A stretch of 64,000 nucleotides of DNA, from assembly GCF_902753875.1 (NCBI RefSeq), contig NZ_CADDTS010000032.1, positions 1-64,000 on the forward strand, written 5' to 3'. Made by a program: the position numbers and the translations under genes. Origin of the DNA: Acinetobacter bouvetii. Lineage in GTDB: Bacteria; Pseudomonadota; Gammaproteobacteria; Pseudomonadales; Moraxellaceae. Each line of letters starts with the position of its first letter. Position 1 is the stretch's first letter. Positions 17,185 to 25,846 of the stretch are shown piece after piece. The notes beneath the pieces were generated by a model. It did not search any database and was not told the origin of the DNA. It saw only the letters and a program-made list of their open reading frames with translations.

Positions 17185-19176
17185 TTAAGGAATAAGTTTG
17201 CTTGATTTCAAATCAAAGGCTTGACGCAAAACATGAGTATCTGGATAGTCCTGAATCGGATCATCCGGATAATAAGCTTCGTGCAAAACACCTTGCGCGT
17301 ATAAAGACTGAATGGTTTTAGCCATTTCTTCAGAAGGAACTTTTTGATTGGTTCGCCAGTTTACCGACTGTAATTCGAATACCGTTTTTTTCATGCCATT
17401 AGGAAATTGTTTCACCCGATTGACAATATCCCGATAAAAAGCATCACTGTCAGTCGCCTGCTCCATATATGGCATTGCCATAATCGCTGTGAAATCATAG
17501 CGGTTAATTGACTGTTCCAAAGACTGTGAATACCAGTTTTCTGCATAAGGTTTCAGTGCAACTTGTGCATACAGGTTTCGTGCAGTCAGTAAAAATGGAT
17601 GATATTGACGTACTTCATCTGCAAGCTGCATGGCAAAGTCATCAATATATTTGGTCTTGTATGCAGTCCATTTTTCCAGTTCGGCATCATTACCACGAAT
17701 TTCGGCCAAATCTTTGGGTAAACCAATAGCCGCATAAGCAGCCAAGGCTTCAGGGCTAGCATCTTCATAATCAGACAAGGTGGTATCGTCATGGAATAAG
17801 ATGCCATTAAAAGGCACTGTTTTTGCTAGATCTTGATAAATTCCGCTAATGGTTTTACGCGCATCTGGAGAAAAAGGACTTAAGCGGTGATACCCCATAT
17901 TCAGATGTTTAGAATCACTCTCTTGTTGAGTAACCACAACATCTTTGGACACTGGATTATTTTGAGGCAATTCCCAAGCCAGAAGCGGCATCCAGGCATA
18001 GACCCGACTGACTTGTGTCCGGGTCTGAATTTGCCAGGCCACGCGATTAAACAAGTCTGCACGCATAGGTAAATAATGATTCGGGAAATACACCATATCC
18101 GCTGAACCATTGGCATCCGGATCGGAAAAGGCTTGCAAATACACGGTATTCACTTTCATGGCCACAATCCGGTCGAGCAAATGATCCAGATTCCGTTCTT
18201 GCTGGATTGGATCTTTGTCGTAAATATAATCCAGATCGATATGCATAATTTTTTGTGGACGGTTGTTGTCGCCTAAATTTTGCTGACGATTTTGAATTTC
18301 CTGAGCCAGATCCTGCGTGGTCATGTTGCCTTCCACCAAAATACGGTTCAGTTGTCCCAAAGAATTTTTCACTGAATCGGCACCATCATCCAGACTGATG
18401 GCTATGGGCATACCTAACTGTTTGGCAATACTCACCGTTTGCATATTGTAATGACCATAAGGCCACACCATCACGCGTGGCGATTTTAGGCCATGTGCTG
18501 TCAATAACTGGTTATTCAGTTTTAAATCCTGAGTAATACGCTGCTGATAATGTTGGTCATTTTCATAACTTCCCGACTTGGGATCATACAGTCGGGTGAC
18601 AGCCGCAGGTTCCATATTGCCTTGTGGATTACCTAGAATTCCACGATGCAGGTTATAACTGTGACTGGCAATTTCAACCAGCCCACTATTTTGCATTTCT
18701 TTCAATTCTTCCCAGGACAGCATTTTATTACGCTGAATCTGCTCGCCTGAAAAATCGATATTTTGCCCTTCTTTAGGCTCCAGCCATGAACCAACAACAG
18801 CCAGTACAACCGGTATTTTATTGGCTTTAATCACCGGATAGGCATTTTGGTAGAAAGATTCATAGCCGTCATCTACCGTCAATAAAACCGGTTTGCTCGG
18901 TAAATTATATTTACCTTGATGTGCCTGAATCAGCTGATTAACATTAATAAAATGAAAGCCATTTTTTTTCAGCCAATCAATATGTTGCTGAAATTGTTTG
19001 GTCGTTACAGCATAGTCTGGAATGAGTGCAGCCTTGGTATCGGTAATTTCATGGTAACCAATCACTGTCAAGGTTGGAGTTTTTGCTAATGTTCTACTCC
19101 AGGCCAAATGGGGAGTTTGCCATAATACGGCGGACAGCGAGGCAGAGAGCAAGGTTGAAAGAAAGCGAGTTGTCAT
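17185..19176 (-). CDS. pgaB: PgaB, PNAG N-deacetylase with C-terminal glycosidase-like domain
   Basis: PgaB partially deacetylates PNAG in the periplasm, a step needed for export; its C-terminal domain binds and can cleave the polymer. An N-terminal signal sequence is followed by a polysaccharide deacetylase domain with LLTVDDGYESF (metal Asp) and HSYNLH (metal His pair). The second half starts near MHIDLDYIYDKDP and contains the HDDTT region of the GH153-type domain. The frame opens at a TTG (19191), but ATG at 19176 (MTTRFLSTLL) is the likelier start. It is the first gene of pgaBCD; the expected pgaA is not upstream. Confidence 0.9.
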   Translation of the reverse strand: MTTRFLSTLLSASLSAVLWQTPHLAWSRTLAKTPTLTVIGYHEITDTKAALIPDYAVTTKQFQQHIDWLKKNGFHFINVNQLIQAHQGKYNLPSKPVLLTVDDGYESFYQNAYPVIKANKIPVVLAVVGSWLEPKEGQNIDFSGEQIQRNKMLSWEELKEMQNSGLVEIASHSYNLHRGILGNPQGNMEPAAVTRLYDPKSGSYENDQHYQQRITQDLKLNNQLLTAHGLKSPRVMVWPYGHYNMQTVSIAKQLGMPIAISLDDGADSVKNSLGQLNRILVEGNMTTQDLAQEIQNRQQNLGDNNRPQKIMHIDLDYIYDKDPIQQERNLDHLLDRIVAMKVNTVYLQAFSDPDANGSADMVYFPNHYLPMRADLFNRVAWQIQTRTQVSRVYAWMPLLAWELPQNNPVSKDVVVTQQESDSKHLNMGYHRLSPFSPDARKTISGIYQDLAKTVPFNGILFHDDTTLSDYEDASPEALAAYAAIGLPKDLAEIRGNDAELEKWTAYKTKYIDDFAMQLADEVRQYHPFLLTARNLYAQVALKPYAENWYSQSLEQSINRYDFTAIMAMPYMEQATDSDAFYRDIVNRVKQFPNGMKKTVFELQSVNWRTNQKVPSEEMAKTIQSLYAQGVLHEAYYPDDPIQDYPDTHVLRQAFDLKSSKLIP

Positions 19177-19428
19177 TGAAAAGGCGCTCAAAAAACTTTT
19201 TATGCACTGAACATCATCCCATGGTCATTCACAGGATATGTTTTCTGTTCATGAGGGAAGCTATTCAGAGATTTCCATCTACCTTTGTAATCAATCAAAC
19301 TGAAATGAACCTTAAAAAAGTATACTTTCTGAAAATGAAATATCTAAAAAATGCAACAAGATAGCTATGTTGTAAGTCAAATAATTACTTTTAAATAAAA
19401 TACTTAAATTAAATAAAAATGATATGTG

Positions 19429-19875
19429 ATGATAAGAACTGCACAAATTCAAGATATTCCGGACATTCTTCAGGTAATTCATGCCAGTATCCGGTCGTGC
19501 GTCTTAGACCATCAACATCAGGAAAGCCAGATTCAAATCTGTTTAGAACATATCAGTCAAGAAAATCTGCTGTTGTGGCTGCTTTATAATGATAGCTGGG
19601 TACATGTCATCAATGGATATATTTTAGGCTTTATACTGGTCAATGATCAGGGAAAAATTTTGCTGCATTACGTTTCTCCTGACTCGCAGCAGCAAGGTAT
19701 AGGTAAATCCTTGCTTTTTCATGTTATTGCTCATGCTCAACAGCAAAAACGACGAAAAATCACCTTGGATAGCACTCAAACAGCGCTTGCTTTCTATCAA
19801 AAATATGGCTTTGAAACTCGACAGCGCGGCATTTCAAATAAAACGCTTATTGCCTTAGTCAATTATCTTGCCTGA
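19429..19875 (+). CDS. GNAT-family N-acetyltransferase
   Basis: GNAT enzymes move an acetyl group from acetyl-CoA to an amine. The ~148-residue protein begins MIRTAQIQDIPDILQVIHAS and carries the CoA-binding motif QQGIGKSLLFHVIAHAQ with the R/Q-x-x-G-x-G/A form (SQQQGIGKS). It ends with the usual ALAFYQKYGFE. A GTG three bases before the ATG is an alternative start. It is divergent from pgaB and its substrate is unknown. Confidence 0.85.
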   Translation: MIRTAQIQDIPDILQVIHASIRSCVLDHQHQESQIQICLEHISQENLLLWLLYNDSWVHVINGYILGFILVNDQGKILLHYVSPDSQQQGIGKSLLFHVIAHAQQQKRRKITLDSTQTALAFYQKYGFETRQRGISNKTLIALVNYLA

Positions 19876-19906
19876 TCCGACGTTCCTGGTATGCACATAC
19901 GGTTCA

Positions 19907-21781
19907 TTAAGCACGTCGCGCCTGATATTGATCACGACCTGCATGTTTAGCCGCATATAATTGAACATCAGCAGCTTTCATCAGTTCATGTATATTTACA
20001 TATTCATGGTCTTGATCCATCCATGCAACTCCCATACTCAAGGTCACATAGGATTTTTGGTCTGGTCGGTTTAGATGTTCCATTTGCATCTGTCGTACTG
20101 CATCCAAGACCTGCTGCAACACATTTAAAACCACAGCACTCGGAACATTATGCAGGATAATAGCAAACTCTTCTCCCCCATAACGCGCCACATAAGCTGA
20201 CGATGGCAAAGCCTGCTGTATTACTTTTACCAGATCTTTTAAAATAACGTCACCCTTCAGGTGTCCATAATAATCATTATAATTTTTAAAATAATCTACA
20301 TCTAACATGGCAAAAGCCAAAGTATGATTACGGTGATTTTGAGTCAGGGTAAATAACCGCTGTATTTCTGCGTTTAAAGCGCGGCGGTTATAAGCCCCCG
20401 TTAAGGCATCAATTTGAATCTGTCGTTCTAGCTGTTCATTGAGCCGATGCAATTGCGAAGTACGCTCCTTTACCTTATTGTCCAGAGAATTATTCAACTC
20501 CAGCAAATTATTATTCAGCTGCTCGATATGATAAGTATGATGCGCATAGTTTTTAGATTGCTGAAACATGATCAGCAAGGCATAAAAACTGGTCGATAAA
20601 AAGGATAAATTAAAAGAGTCAATTAAATTCAGGGTGAGTAAAAAATCATGCAAAAAAGTCACACATAATAAAATCACAGCCCAAACATTAGTAGATGAAT
20701 ATGGCTCTTTGAGCTTGAGGGTTAAATAAAAACCATAGGCAAAATTTAACAGCACCACCGGACTAAATAGAAAACTATAAAACCCTAAACGCTCAAACAT
20801 TTCTGGTTCAGTAAATACCGTAACCACAATATCTACGATAAATATTGCCATCGCGACATAATAAACAATCGGGTGCAAGTAGCGCCGATTCAACAAATAC
20901 ATATAACTCAGAAAAGTTGCAATTGCAAAATAGGTAAATAGGTATTCTAAACGTCTGCCCCATATCCAGCTGAGATCTGTAAATGCCGTATAGGCATAAG
21001 GTGCCGAAAATAAATTATGCAAAGCCAAAAACAGGATAAAAATACCAAACACAAATACCCGAATACTGCTACGCCCTATTTCACCTTGAAATACGGAAAA
21101 CATCAGGGTAAATACGCCCACACCTAAAACTGCACCACAGATCAAGCCTATACTCATCATGAGCTGCTGGAACTGCCGACTGACTGTTTTAGCAATACCA
21201 ATGCGCATTGGATTTTCTAAACCGCCATGCAGACGATCAAAATTTGAAGCTTGAATAGTCAGGGTAAAATATTCTTTTTCTAAAACAAAAAAAGCCATTT
21301 TAGGTGCATTTTCAGTTTTATGACTTTTTGCATCTTTACCAACTTCCCCCAAACGGAGCATGAAATCTCCATTCAGATACATTCGGTAAGCCCCATATTC
21401 ATTGGGAATAAAAATGGCAATACGCCGCCCTATATATTGTTTTGGTATTTTAAAATGTCCGACGAAAGTGCCGTAATTCTGATTGGTTCCGGTAAGCTCT
21501 TTAAAAGAAATCGGTAAAGATGTCGTTTCAGATTTTAAGACCGAACTGGGTTTAACAATAAACTGCTTAGGATAATATTGCCAATATCCTTTTAAGGGTG
21601 TCGTACTATTGTCAGAAAACTCAATTGAGTTTAATAATTTTTGATGTAAATAATAAGATTCAGGCGCTGACTCATATTGTGCCCATACGTGATTTTTCCA
21701 CGTGAATACACACAAACAGGCTAAAATAAATAACCTAGAAAAATTTATGCTTTTTTTGATCGTATCCAAAAAGCGAATCAT
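19907..21781 (-). CDS. 7TMR-DISM diguanylate cyclase
   Basis: A signal peptide or first helix (about 14-33) leads into an extracellular DISM beta-sandwich domain (about 40-195), then seven membrane helices (about 205-400). A coiled-coil linker (about 405-455) follows, then a GGDEF domain at about 455-620 with DALTGAYNRRAL, MLDVDYFKNYND and the active motif GGEEF. Unlike the cyclase at 5832-7040, no RxxD inhibitory site precedes GGEEF (the place reads PSSA), so feedback control should be weak or absent. It probably turns an extracellular carbohydrate-like signal into c-di-GMP. It lies 716 bases from pgaB, whose PNAG product is often c-di-GMP controlled. Confidence 0.9.
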   Translation of the reverse strand: MIRFLDTIKKSINFSRLFILACLCVFTWKNHVWAQYESAPESYYLHQKLLNSIEFSDNSTTPLKGYWQYYPKQFIVKPSSVLKSETTSLPISFKELTGTNQNYGTFVGHFKIPKQYIGRRIAIFIPNEYGAYRMYLNGDFMLRLGEVGKDAKSHKTENAPKMAFFVLEKEYFTLTIQASNFDRLHGGLENPMRIGIAKTVSRQFQQLMMSIGLICGAVLGVGVFTLMFSVFQGEIGRSSIRVFVFGIFILFLALHNLFSAPYAYTAFTDLSWIWGRRLEYLFTYFAIATFLSYMYLLNRRYLHPIVYYVAMAIFIVDIVVTVFTEPEMFERLGFYSFLFSPVVLLNFAYGFYLTLKLKEPYSSTNVWAVILLCVTFLHDFLLTLNLIDSFNLSFLSTSFYALLIMFQQSKNYAHHTYHIEQLNNNLLELNNSLDNKVKERTSQLHRLNEQLERQIQIDALTGAYNRRALNAEIQRLFTLTQNHRNHTLAFAMLDVDYFKNYNDYYGHLKGDVILKDLVKVIQQALPSSAYVARYGGEEFAIILHNVPSAVVLNVLQQVLDAVRQMQMEHLNRPDQKSYVTLSMGVAWMDQDHEYVNIHELMKAADVQLYAAKHAGRDQYQARRA

Positions 21782-21845
21782 CCTTAAATTACGCCTGGCT
21801 ATTTCTTAATGTAACGATAAAAAAATAAAACTCAAATGATTTTTT

Positions 21846-21889
21846 AATGATCTGCAAGATTCATCCTTGTTTCTTGCAGATCATTTTTA
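21846..21889. repeat. 14-bp perfect inverted repeat between the FKBP and DISM-cyclase genes
   Basis: AATGATCTGCAAGA and TCTTGCAGATCATT are exact complements separated by 12 bases, and four T residues follow on the plus strand. Both flanking genes are on the minus strand, where the structure is followed by an A-run, so it is not an ordinary terminator for them. It sits about 65 bases upstream of the cyclase ATG and could be a leader hairpin, operator or plus-strand terminator. Confidence 0.6.
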
Positions 21890-21908
21890 AAACATGATTC
21901 CCTTGAGA

Positions 21909-22247
21909 TTAATCACGTGTTTTAACATCAAATAATTCTATTTCAAAAATCAGGTTTGAATTTGCAGGAATGATTTTACCCATTTTACGCTCACCATAAG
22001 CCAAATGTGCAGGAACCAGCAGTTTACGCTTACCACCTACTTTCATGCCCATAATACCCTGATCCCAGCCTTTAATGACACGGCCAGTTCCAATTACGGT
22101 TTCAAAATAATTACCACGGTCAATAGATGAGTCAAATTTGGTTCCATCTTCCAGCCAACCAGTATAATGCGTGGTAATTAACGCGCCTTTTACCGCCTCT
22201 TTACCTTCTCCAACTTTTAAATCAATAATTTCTAGTTCATTTATCAT
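21909..22247 (-). CDS. FKBP-type peptidyl-prolyl cis-trans isomerase
   Basis: It speeds proline isomerisation during protein folding. The 112-residue single FKBP domain has KGWDQGIMGMKVGGKRKLLVP and the AYGERKMGKIIPANSNLIFEIEL ending typical of the family. There is no signal peptide, so it is cytoplasmic. Two ATGs are close together; AGGTAA lies nine bases before the second (22247), which is chosen over 22253. Confidence 0.92.
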   Translation of the reverse strand: MINELEIIDLKVGEGKEAVKGALITTHYTGWLEDGTKFDSSIDRGNYFETVIGTGRVIKGWDQGIMGMKVGGKRKLLVPAHLAYGERKMGKIIPANSNLIFEIELFDVKTRD

Positions 22248-22336
22248 GATCATTTACCTAAAACTGAGCACCAATTTTTCAATCACTATTATAAACAGGA
22301 TTCAGGTAAAAACTTTAGGATTTAAACTTTAGCTAT

Positions 22337-22960
22337 TTAAAAGCTGAGTTCCTGAATATTGGCATCATTCAATAAATAGGCCGTCAGTTTTTTATGATTC
22401 TCTGCTGAACCAATTAAAATCCAGCGTCCACTAATTCGATGCTCGGTTTTATGTTGCACACTACGTACAACCTTCATTTCATAGGTTTTAAATAAATCTT
22501 CATAATGATCTAAAGTTTTTTGTTGATAATGGCAAATAATTCTATAAGTACGTGCTTGATTCAGTGCTTCTATAAAATCCTGAACATAAATCAAGAAAAT
22601 CAAAACAATGAGTACAATTAAAGTGGCAAACAGGCTTAACAGTTCATAGCCAGCCCCTGCTGCCATACCCAAAGCAGCTGTCATCCAGATGGTGGTGGCT
22701 GTGGTAATGCCAGAAATTCGATTTTCATCTTTGAAAATCACGCCTGCACCTAAAAAACCCAAGCCCGTCAAAATATTGGCTGCAATTCGGTCCGGACTAT
22801 CCAGACCAATTTTTAAAGACAGTATGGTAAATAGACAGGAACTCAGACTGACCATAATCATGGTCCTCAGGCCAGCAGATTTGCTGCGGTACTCACGCTC
22901 GGCACCAATAATTGCACCAATACACAGGGCGATCAGCAAACGATAGACATCGGGATGCAT
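22337..22960 (-). CDS. MgtC/SapB-family membrane protein
   Basis: The N-terminal ~140 residues hold five membrane segments with the MgtC signature IGAIIGAEREYRSKSAGLRTM and the ILTGLGFLGAGVIFKDE, GITTATTIWMTAALGMAAGAG blocks. The C-terminal ~65 residues form a small soluble domain. MgtC proteins bear on virulence, Mg limitation and acid phosphate control in other bacteria; the role of this chromosomal relative is not known. It precedes the FKBP gene by 90 bases on the same strand. Confidence 0.88.
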   Translation of the reverse strand: MHPDVYRLLIALCIGAIIGAEREYRSKSAGLRTMIMVSLSSCLFTILSLKIGLDSPDRIAANILTGLGFLGAGVIFKDENRISGITTATTIWMTAALGMAAGAGYELLSLFATLIVLIVLIFLIYVQDFIEALNQARTYRIICHYQQKTLDHYEDLFKTYEMKVVRSVQHKTEHRISGRWILIGSAENHKKLTAYLLNDANIQELSF

Positions 22961-23049
22961 GAATTCTTCCCTTTATTCATTGTTATTGTTTTTAGATATA
23001 CGCAATTTTATGTTCAGGATGCAAGCCTAAACCTGCATCCTGTATCGAT

Positions 23050-23610
23050 TTACTGTAACTGTTCCCATTCCACCACGACTTGGGCATTGTCACCAATCAG
23101 TGTCCATTCACCATCCATCACATTGAGCTGTAATTGCATGGTACGTTCACATAATTGTGGCAATGCTTCTGTGGTTGCTGTAGAGAGTTTCCACACTTCA
23201 ACATTGCTTAAGGTTTTTAATTTGCTATTGCGCTTATACCATTCATCTACAGCTGAGCCATAACTAACGACTGCCACCTGCTTACAACGGGCACTGGCTT
23301 TTTTTACTTTATCCTCATCTGGACTGCCCACTTCAATCCATTTGATCAGCTGACCGGTCAAGTCTTTTTCCCAAAGTGCCGGTTCATCCGTTTCAAATAA
23401 ATCTTTGGTAAATTCCAAGGCTTCATCGGCAAAACGCGCATAGGCCAAAATGCGTACCATCAATCGTTCAATGGTTTCAGATGGATGCAAAGCCATGGTC
23501 AGTTGATAATCACCATATTGATGATCATCCATATTGGCAATATTCAAATCTGCCTTATAAATTGTTGCTTTCAGCGCCATAACAAAGTCCTCAAATTTGG
23601 CGCCTAGCAT
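23050..23610 (-). CDS. yaeQ: YaeQ-family protein
   Basis: YaeQ proteins are about 180 residues, have a PD-(D/E)XK-like fold and begin with MALKATIYKADLNIANMD, which is seen here after a ten-residue lead (MLGAKFEDFV). The blocks LHPSETIERLMVRILAYARFA and WIEVGSPDEDKVKKAS are diagnostic. The fold resembles nucleases, but no activity has been shown that I know of. An internal start at the MALKATIY methionine (about 23580) is quite possible and would give the usual family length. Confidence 0.9.
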   Translation of the reverse strand: MLGAKFEDFVMALKATIYKADLNIANMDDHQYGDYQLTMALHPSETIERLMVRILAYARFADEALEFTKDLFETDEPALWEKDLTGQLIKWIEVGSPDEDKVKKASARCKQVAVVSYGSAVDEWYKRNSKLKTLSNVEVWKLSTATTEALPQLCERTMQLQLNVMDGEWTLIGDNAQVVVEWEQLQ

Positions 23611-23696
23611 ATAAGATTTGGCGTTATTTTGCTGCCCTGTTTTAGGGTCTGTGACATTTTATAAATGACTTTAGACAACTTACCAATAGAACCTTA

Positions 23697-24701
23697 TTAA
23701 TCTTGATTAAGCTGACATTGAAACAGCTGTTCTTCAAATCGTTGCCAATCGCGCTGATCCTGCACAATAATTTCAATCCGGTTATCAATGCCTTCTTCAC
23801 TCGACTGATAGTTAAACTGTTCAGGATTAAAATTAAAGGTTTTCCAGCCCTGATTGGTATTAAAAATCCCTTTAATCCGTAACCAATCTTGCTGTTCACA
23901 CAGCAAATCCAGCAAGGCATAAAAATCAAATTGCCAGCGCTTGGGCAATTTCCAGCCAGCCACACTATACCCTTGCGCTGTTTCGACATAATGATACGGC
24001 AACTGTTTAATTTCAGGCTGACTTTGTCCGCTGGGTAGTGATTTTTGAATCTTCAATAAAGGCTGAATTTTACGCTCTGTCCCCAGATAAGGCAGATCAA
24101 TTTGTGCAAGAGAAAGTTGCCCATGACTGCTCAACAACCAGCTTTGCTGAAAGGCCTGATATTCGGTTTTTAATGCAGCTAAAGCCTGATCATCTGCAAA
24201 ATCCATACGGTCTGTATGTGAAACCACAATAATTTGTGCTGCTTTCAACTGATCCGCATACAGGTTTTGCTTAGTCCAATGTGCATCATGCAAGCGTGAA
24301 CCGTCAACCACGGTGACTAATGCGCGCATGGCAATATGTGCTTGCCAGTGAGGTTCGGTCAGTTGCTCCAATAGTTGTGCGGGATGCCCCAATCCGGTAG
24401 GTTCAATAAACAACCGATCCGGCTTGCTTTCTGACAAAAGCCGAGATAAAGCAATTTGCATCGGCAACTGGCTACTACAACACAGGCATCCTCCTAATAA
24501 CTCTTTCACTTCATAGCCCTGGGGTTGCGGCAACATTTGCTGATCCACCCCTATTTGACCAAACTCGTTCATCAGCACTGCCCACACTTCATTTTCTGGT
24601 TTTAGACTCAGCAAATGCTTGAGCAAAGTGGTTTTTCCCGCCCCTAAAAATCCAGAAATGATATGGGTCGGTACAGCTTGGGTGGGAGCAATCAGTTTCA
24701 A
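23697..24701 (-). CDS. COG0523/CobW-family GTPase (putative metallochaperone)
   Basis: G3E GTPases of this family deliver or insert metals such as zinc or cobalt. The 334-residue protein has the Walker A GFLGAGKTT (18-26), the metal-binding GGCLCC (Cys72, Cys74, Cys75), and a C-terminal CobW_C domain (about 225-330). It has no His-rich tail. In Acinetobacter related GTPases such as ZigA are zinc-starvation induced; I see no match to a Zur box here, but a 15-bp palindrome lies 42 bases upstream. Metal specificity is not readable. Confidence 0.85.
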   Translation of the reverse strand: MKLIAPTQAVPTHIISGFLGAGKTTLLKHLLSLKPENEVWAVLMNEFGQIGVDQQMLPQPQGYEVKELLGGCLCCSSQLPMQIALSRLLSESKPDRLFIEPTGLGHPAQLLEQLTEPHWQAHIAMRALVTVVDGSRLHDAHWTKQNLYADQLKAAQIIVVSHTDRMDFADDQALAALKTEYQAFQQSWLLSSHGQLSLAQIDLPYLGTERKIQPLLKIQKSLPSGQSQPEIKQLPYHYVETAQGYSVAGWKLPKRWQFDFYALLDLLCEQQDWLRIKGIFNTNQGWKTFNFNPEQFNYQSSEEGIDNRIEIIVQDQRDWQRFEEQLFQCQLNQD

Positions 24702-25297
24702 AATAGACTCGCTATTCAGGTGAAGATGAGCAATACATGCCTATGAGCACTGCTCATTAAAAATTGGGAAATATCAACAGATATATAGTCACTTTATAAT
24801 AATCACTTTAATTTTTTCCATGTCACATGGCAATCGCTTCAGCTGATTTTAAACCCTGCTGCATTTATTTTTATGGCTTCAGTTTTTCTAACACTACCAG
24901 ATCTAGAGTAATACCGTCTTTATTCTATATTTTAAGTGCATAAAAAGATGAATTAAACTTGCCTTAGCTTGCTTTCTGAAAGATTTTTTTACATTTGAGC
25001 ATAAGCAGTATTTGCATAAAACAACAGCAAGAAAGCCTGCTTTTGTTTCTCAACAGTAACAAATCAAATGTTTAGAACTATAAATAGAAACATCTGCATA
25101 CATTTTTTCTGCCAGCTTTTGCCTATTTTTTACAGTAAAAAACAATAAAACCTTAAATGTATTGCTCAGGTTAACCGTCCTGTTTCCATTTGTTGCATCG
25201 ATTGCCCTGAAACTACATCACCCTTAGCATGAGTCCTGCCCATATTTGGTGATGAAAATATGGAGCTAAACTTCTTAAACAATAAAGGATGCTTCAC
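24702..25297. other. Long non-coding region between the COG0523 GTPase and a small secreted protein
   Basis: About 600 bases without a convincing gene. The left edge carries a palindrome (24743-24757) and an extra half-site. The remainder is AT-rich with scattered A and T runs and no strong hairpin-plus-T structure that would mark a small RNA. The last part, up to AAAGGA at 25285, is the leader of the secreted-protein gene. Confidence 0.5.
24743..24757. promoter_or_regulatory. 15-bp perfect palindrome upstream of the COG0523 GTPase
   Basis: ATGAGCA-C-TGCTCAT is a perfect 7-1-7 inverted repeat, 42 bases ahead of the GTPase ATG. A third half-site ATGAGCA occurs at 24726-24732, between palindrome and gene. 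The geometry fits a dimeric repressor operator. It does not look like the Zur or Fur consensus, so the regulator is unknown. Confidence 0.5.
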
Positions 25298-25522
25298 ATG
25301 AAATTTACAAAAACCTTACTGGCTACAACTTTAACTCTTGCTGCTACTGGAACATTTGCTGCAACTACGGATAAACAACAAAAAGAAGAAGCAAAAGTGA
25401 TTGTTTCGACTCAAGAATTACCCGTAACGCCAGTGACTGAAGGTGTTACAGCCCAACCTTCATCATCCCAACCTGCTTCTGAGGCTGCTGTTGAGGAAAA
25501 CCCAACGAAGCCAGCACAATAA
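25298..25522 (+). CDS. Small secreted protein, 74 aa, unknown function
   Basis: A clear signal peptide (MKFTKTLLATTLTLAATGTFA, cleavage after FA) precedes a ~53-residue mature part. The mature part is hydrophilic and low in complexity, rich in Glu, Pro, Ser, Thr and Val (VTPVTEGVTAQPSSSQPASE), so probably disordered in the periplasm. The ATG at 25298 is chosen because AAAGGA lies 8 bases before it; the ATG at 25289 is too close to that site. A terminator follows at 25590. I do not recognise a family. Confidence 0.65.
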   Translation: MKFTKTLLATTLTLAATGTFAATTDKQQKEEAKVIVSTQELPVTPVTEGVTAQPSSSQPASEAAVEENPTKPAQ

Positions 25523-25846
25523 CATTTTTAGAATCCAGTTCTAAATTATTCACCTCCGCTTAATCTTATGTATGAATAATTTAGTGCAACAAGCTGAATT
25601 ATGTGAATAATTCGGCTTTTTTATACTCGGGCTACCATAATCAAATGATAGAAAAAAATGATCATTAGTCCTAAAAATAATATAATCAATCATATTATTT
25701 ATTTTTATTTTTCAAACATTTAATAATTAAATGCTTTTCACATCGTTTTTATTTCATTCAATATATCTACTATGGAATAGCTTGTTTAGACCCTCAATTT
25801 CACCGTTAATACACTCAAATGTGGATTGATTGAATGGACATTCGCT
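25523..25846. other. AT-rich spacer before the MhpA-like gene
   Basis: This spacer holds the terminator of the secreted-protein gene (25590-25623) and then about 220 bases of very AT-rich sequence that must contain the MhpA-like promoter. No clear operator palindrome was found. Confidence 0.4.
25590..25623 (+). terminator. Terminator of the small secreted-protein gene
   Basis: AAGCTGAATTAT-GTG-AATAATTCGGCTT is a 12-pair stem (one T-G pair) followed by TTTTT, 68 bases after the stop codon. Confidence 0.8.

Noticed and set aside
19192..19428. Remnant of pgaA upstream of pgaB
   Set aside because: Reading the minus strand in three frames gives no PgaA-like sequence; the gap looks like a plain divergent promoter region.
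23642..23989. 115-codon minus-strand frame overlapping the end of the COG0523 gene
   Set aside because: It overlaps the conserved C-terminal domain of the GTPase in another frame and has no start signal or family features.
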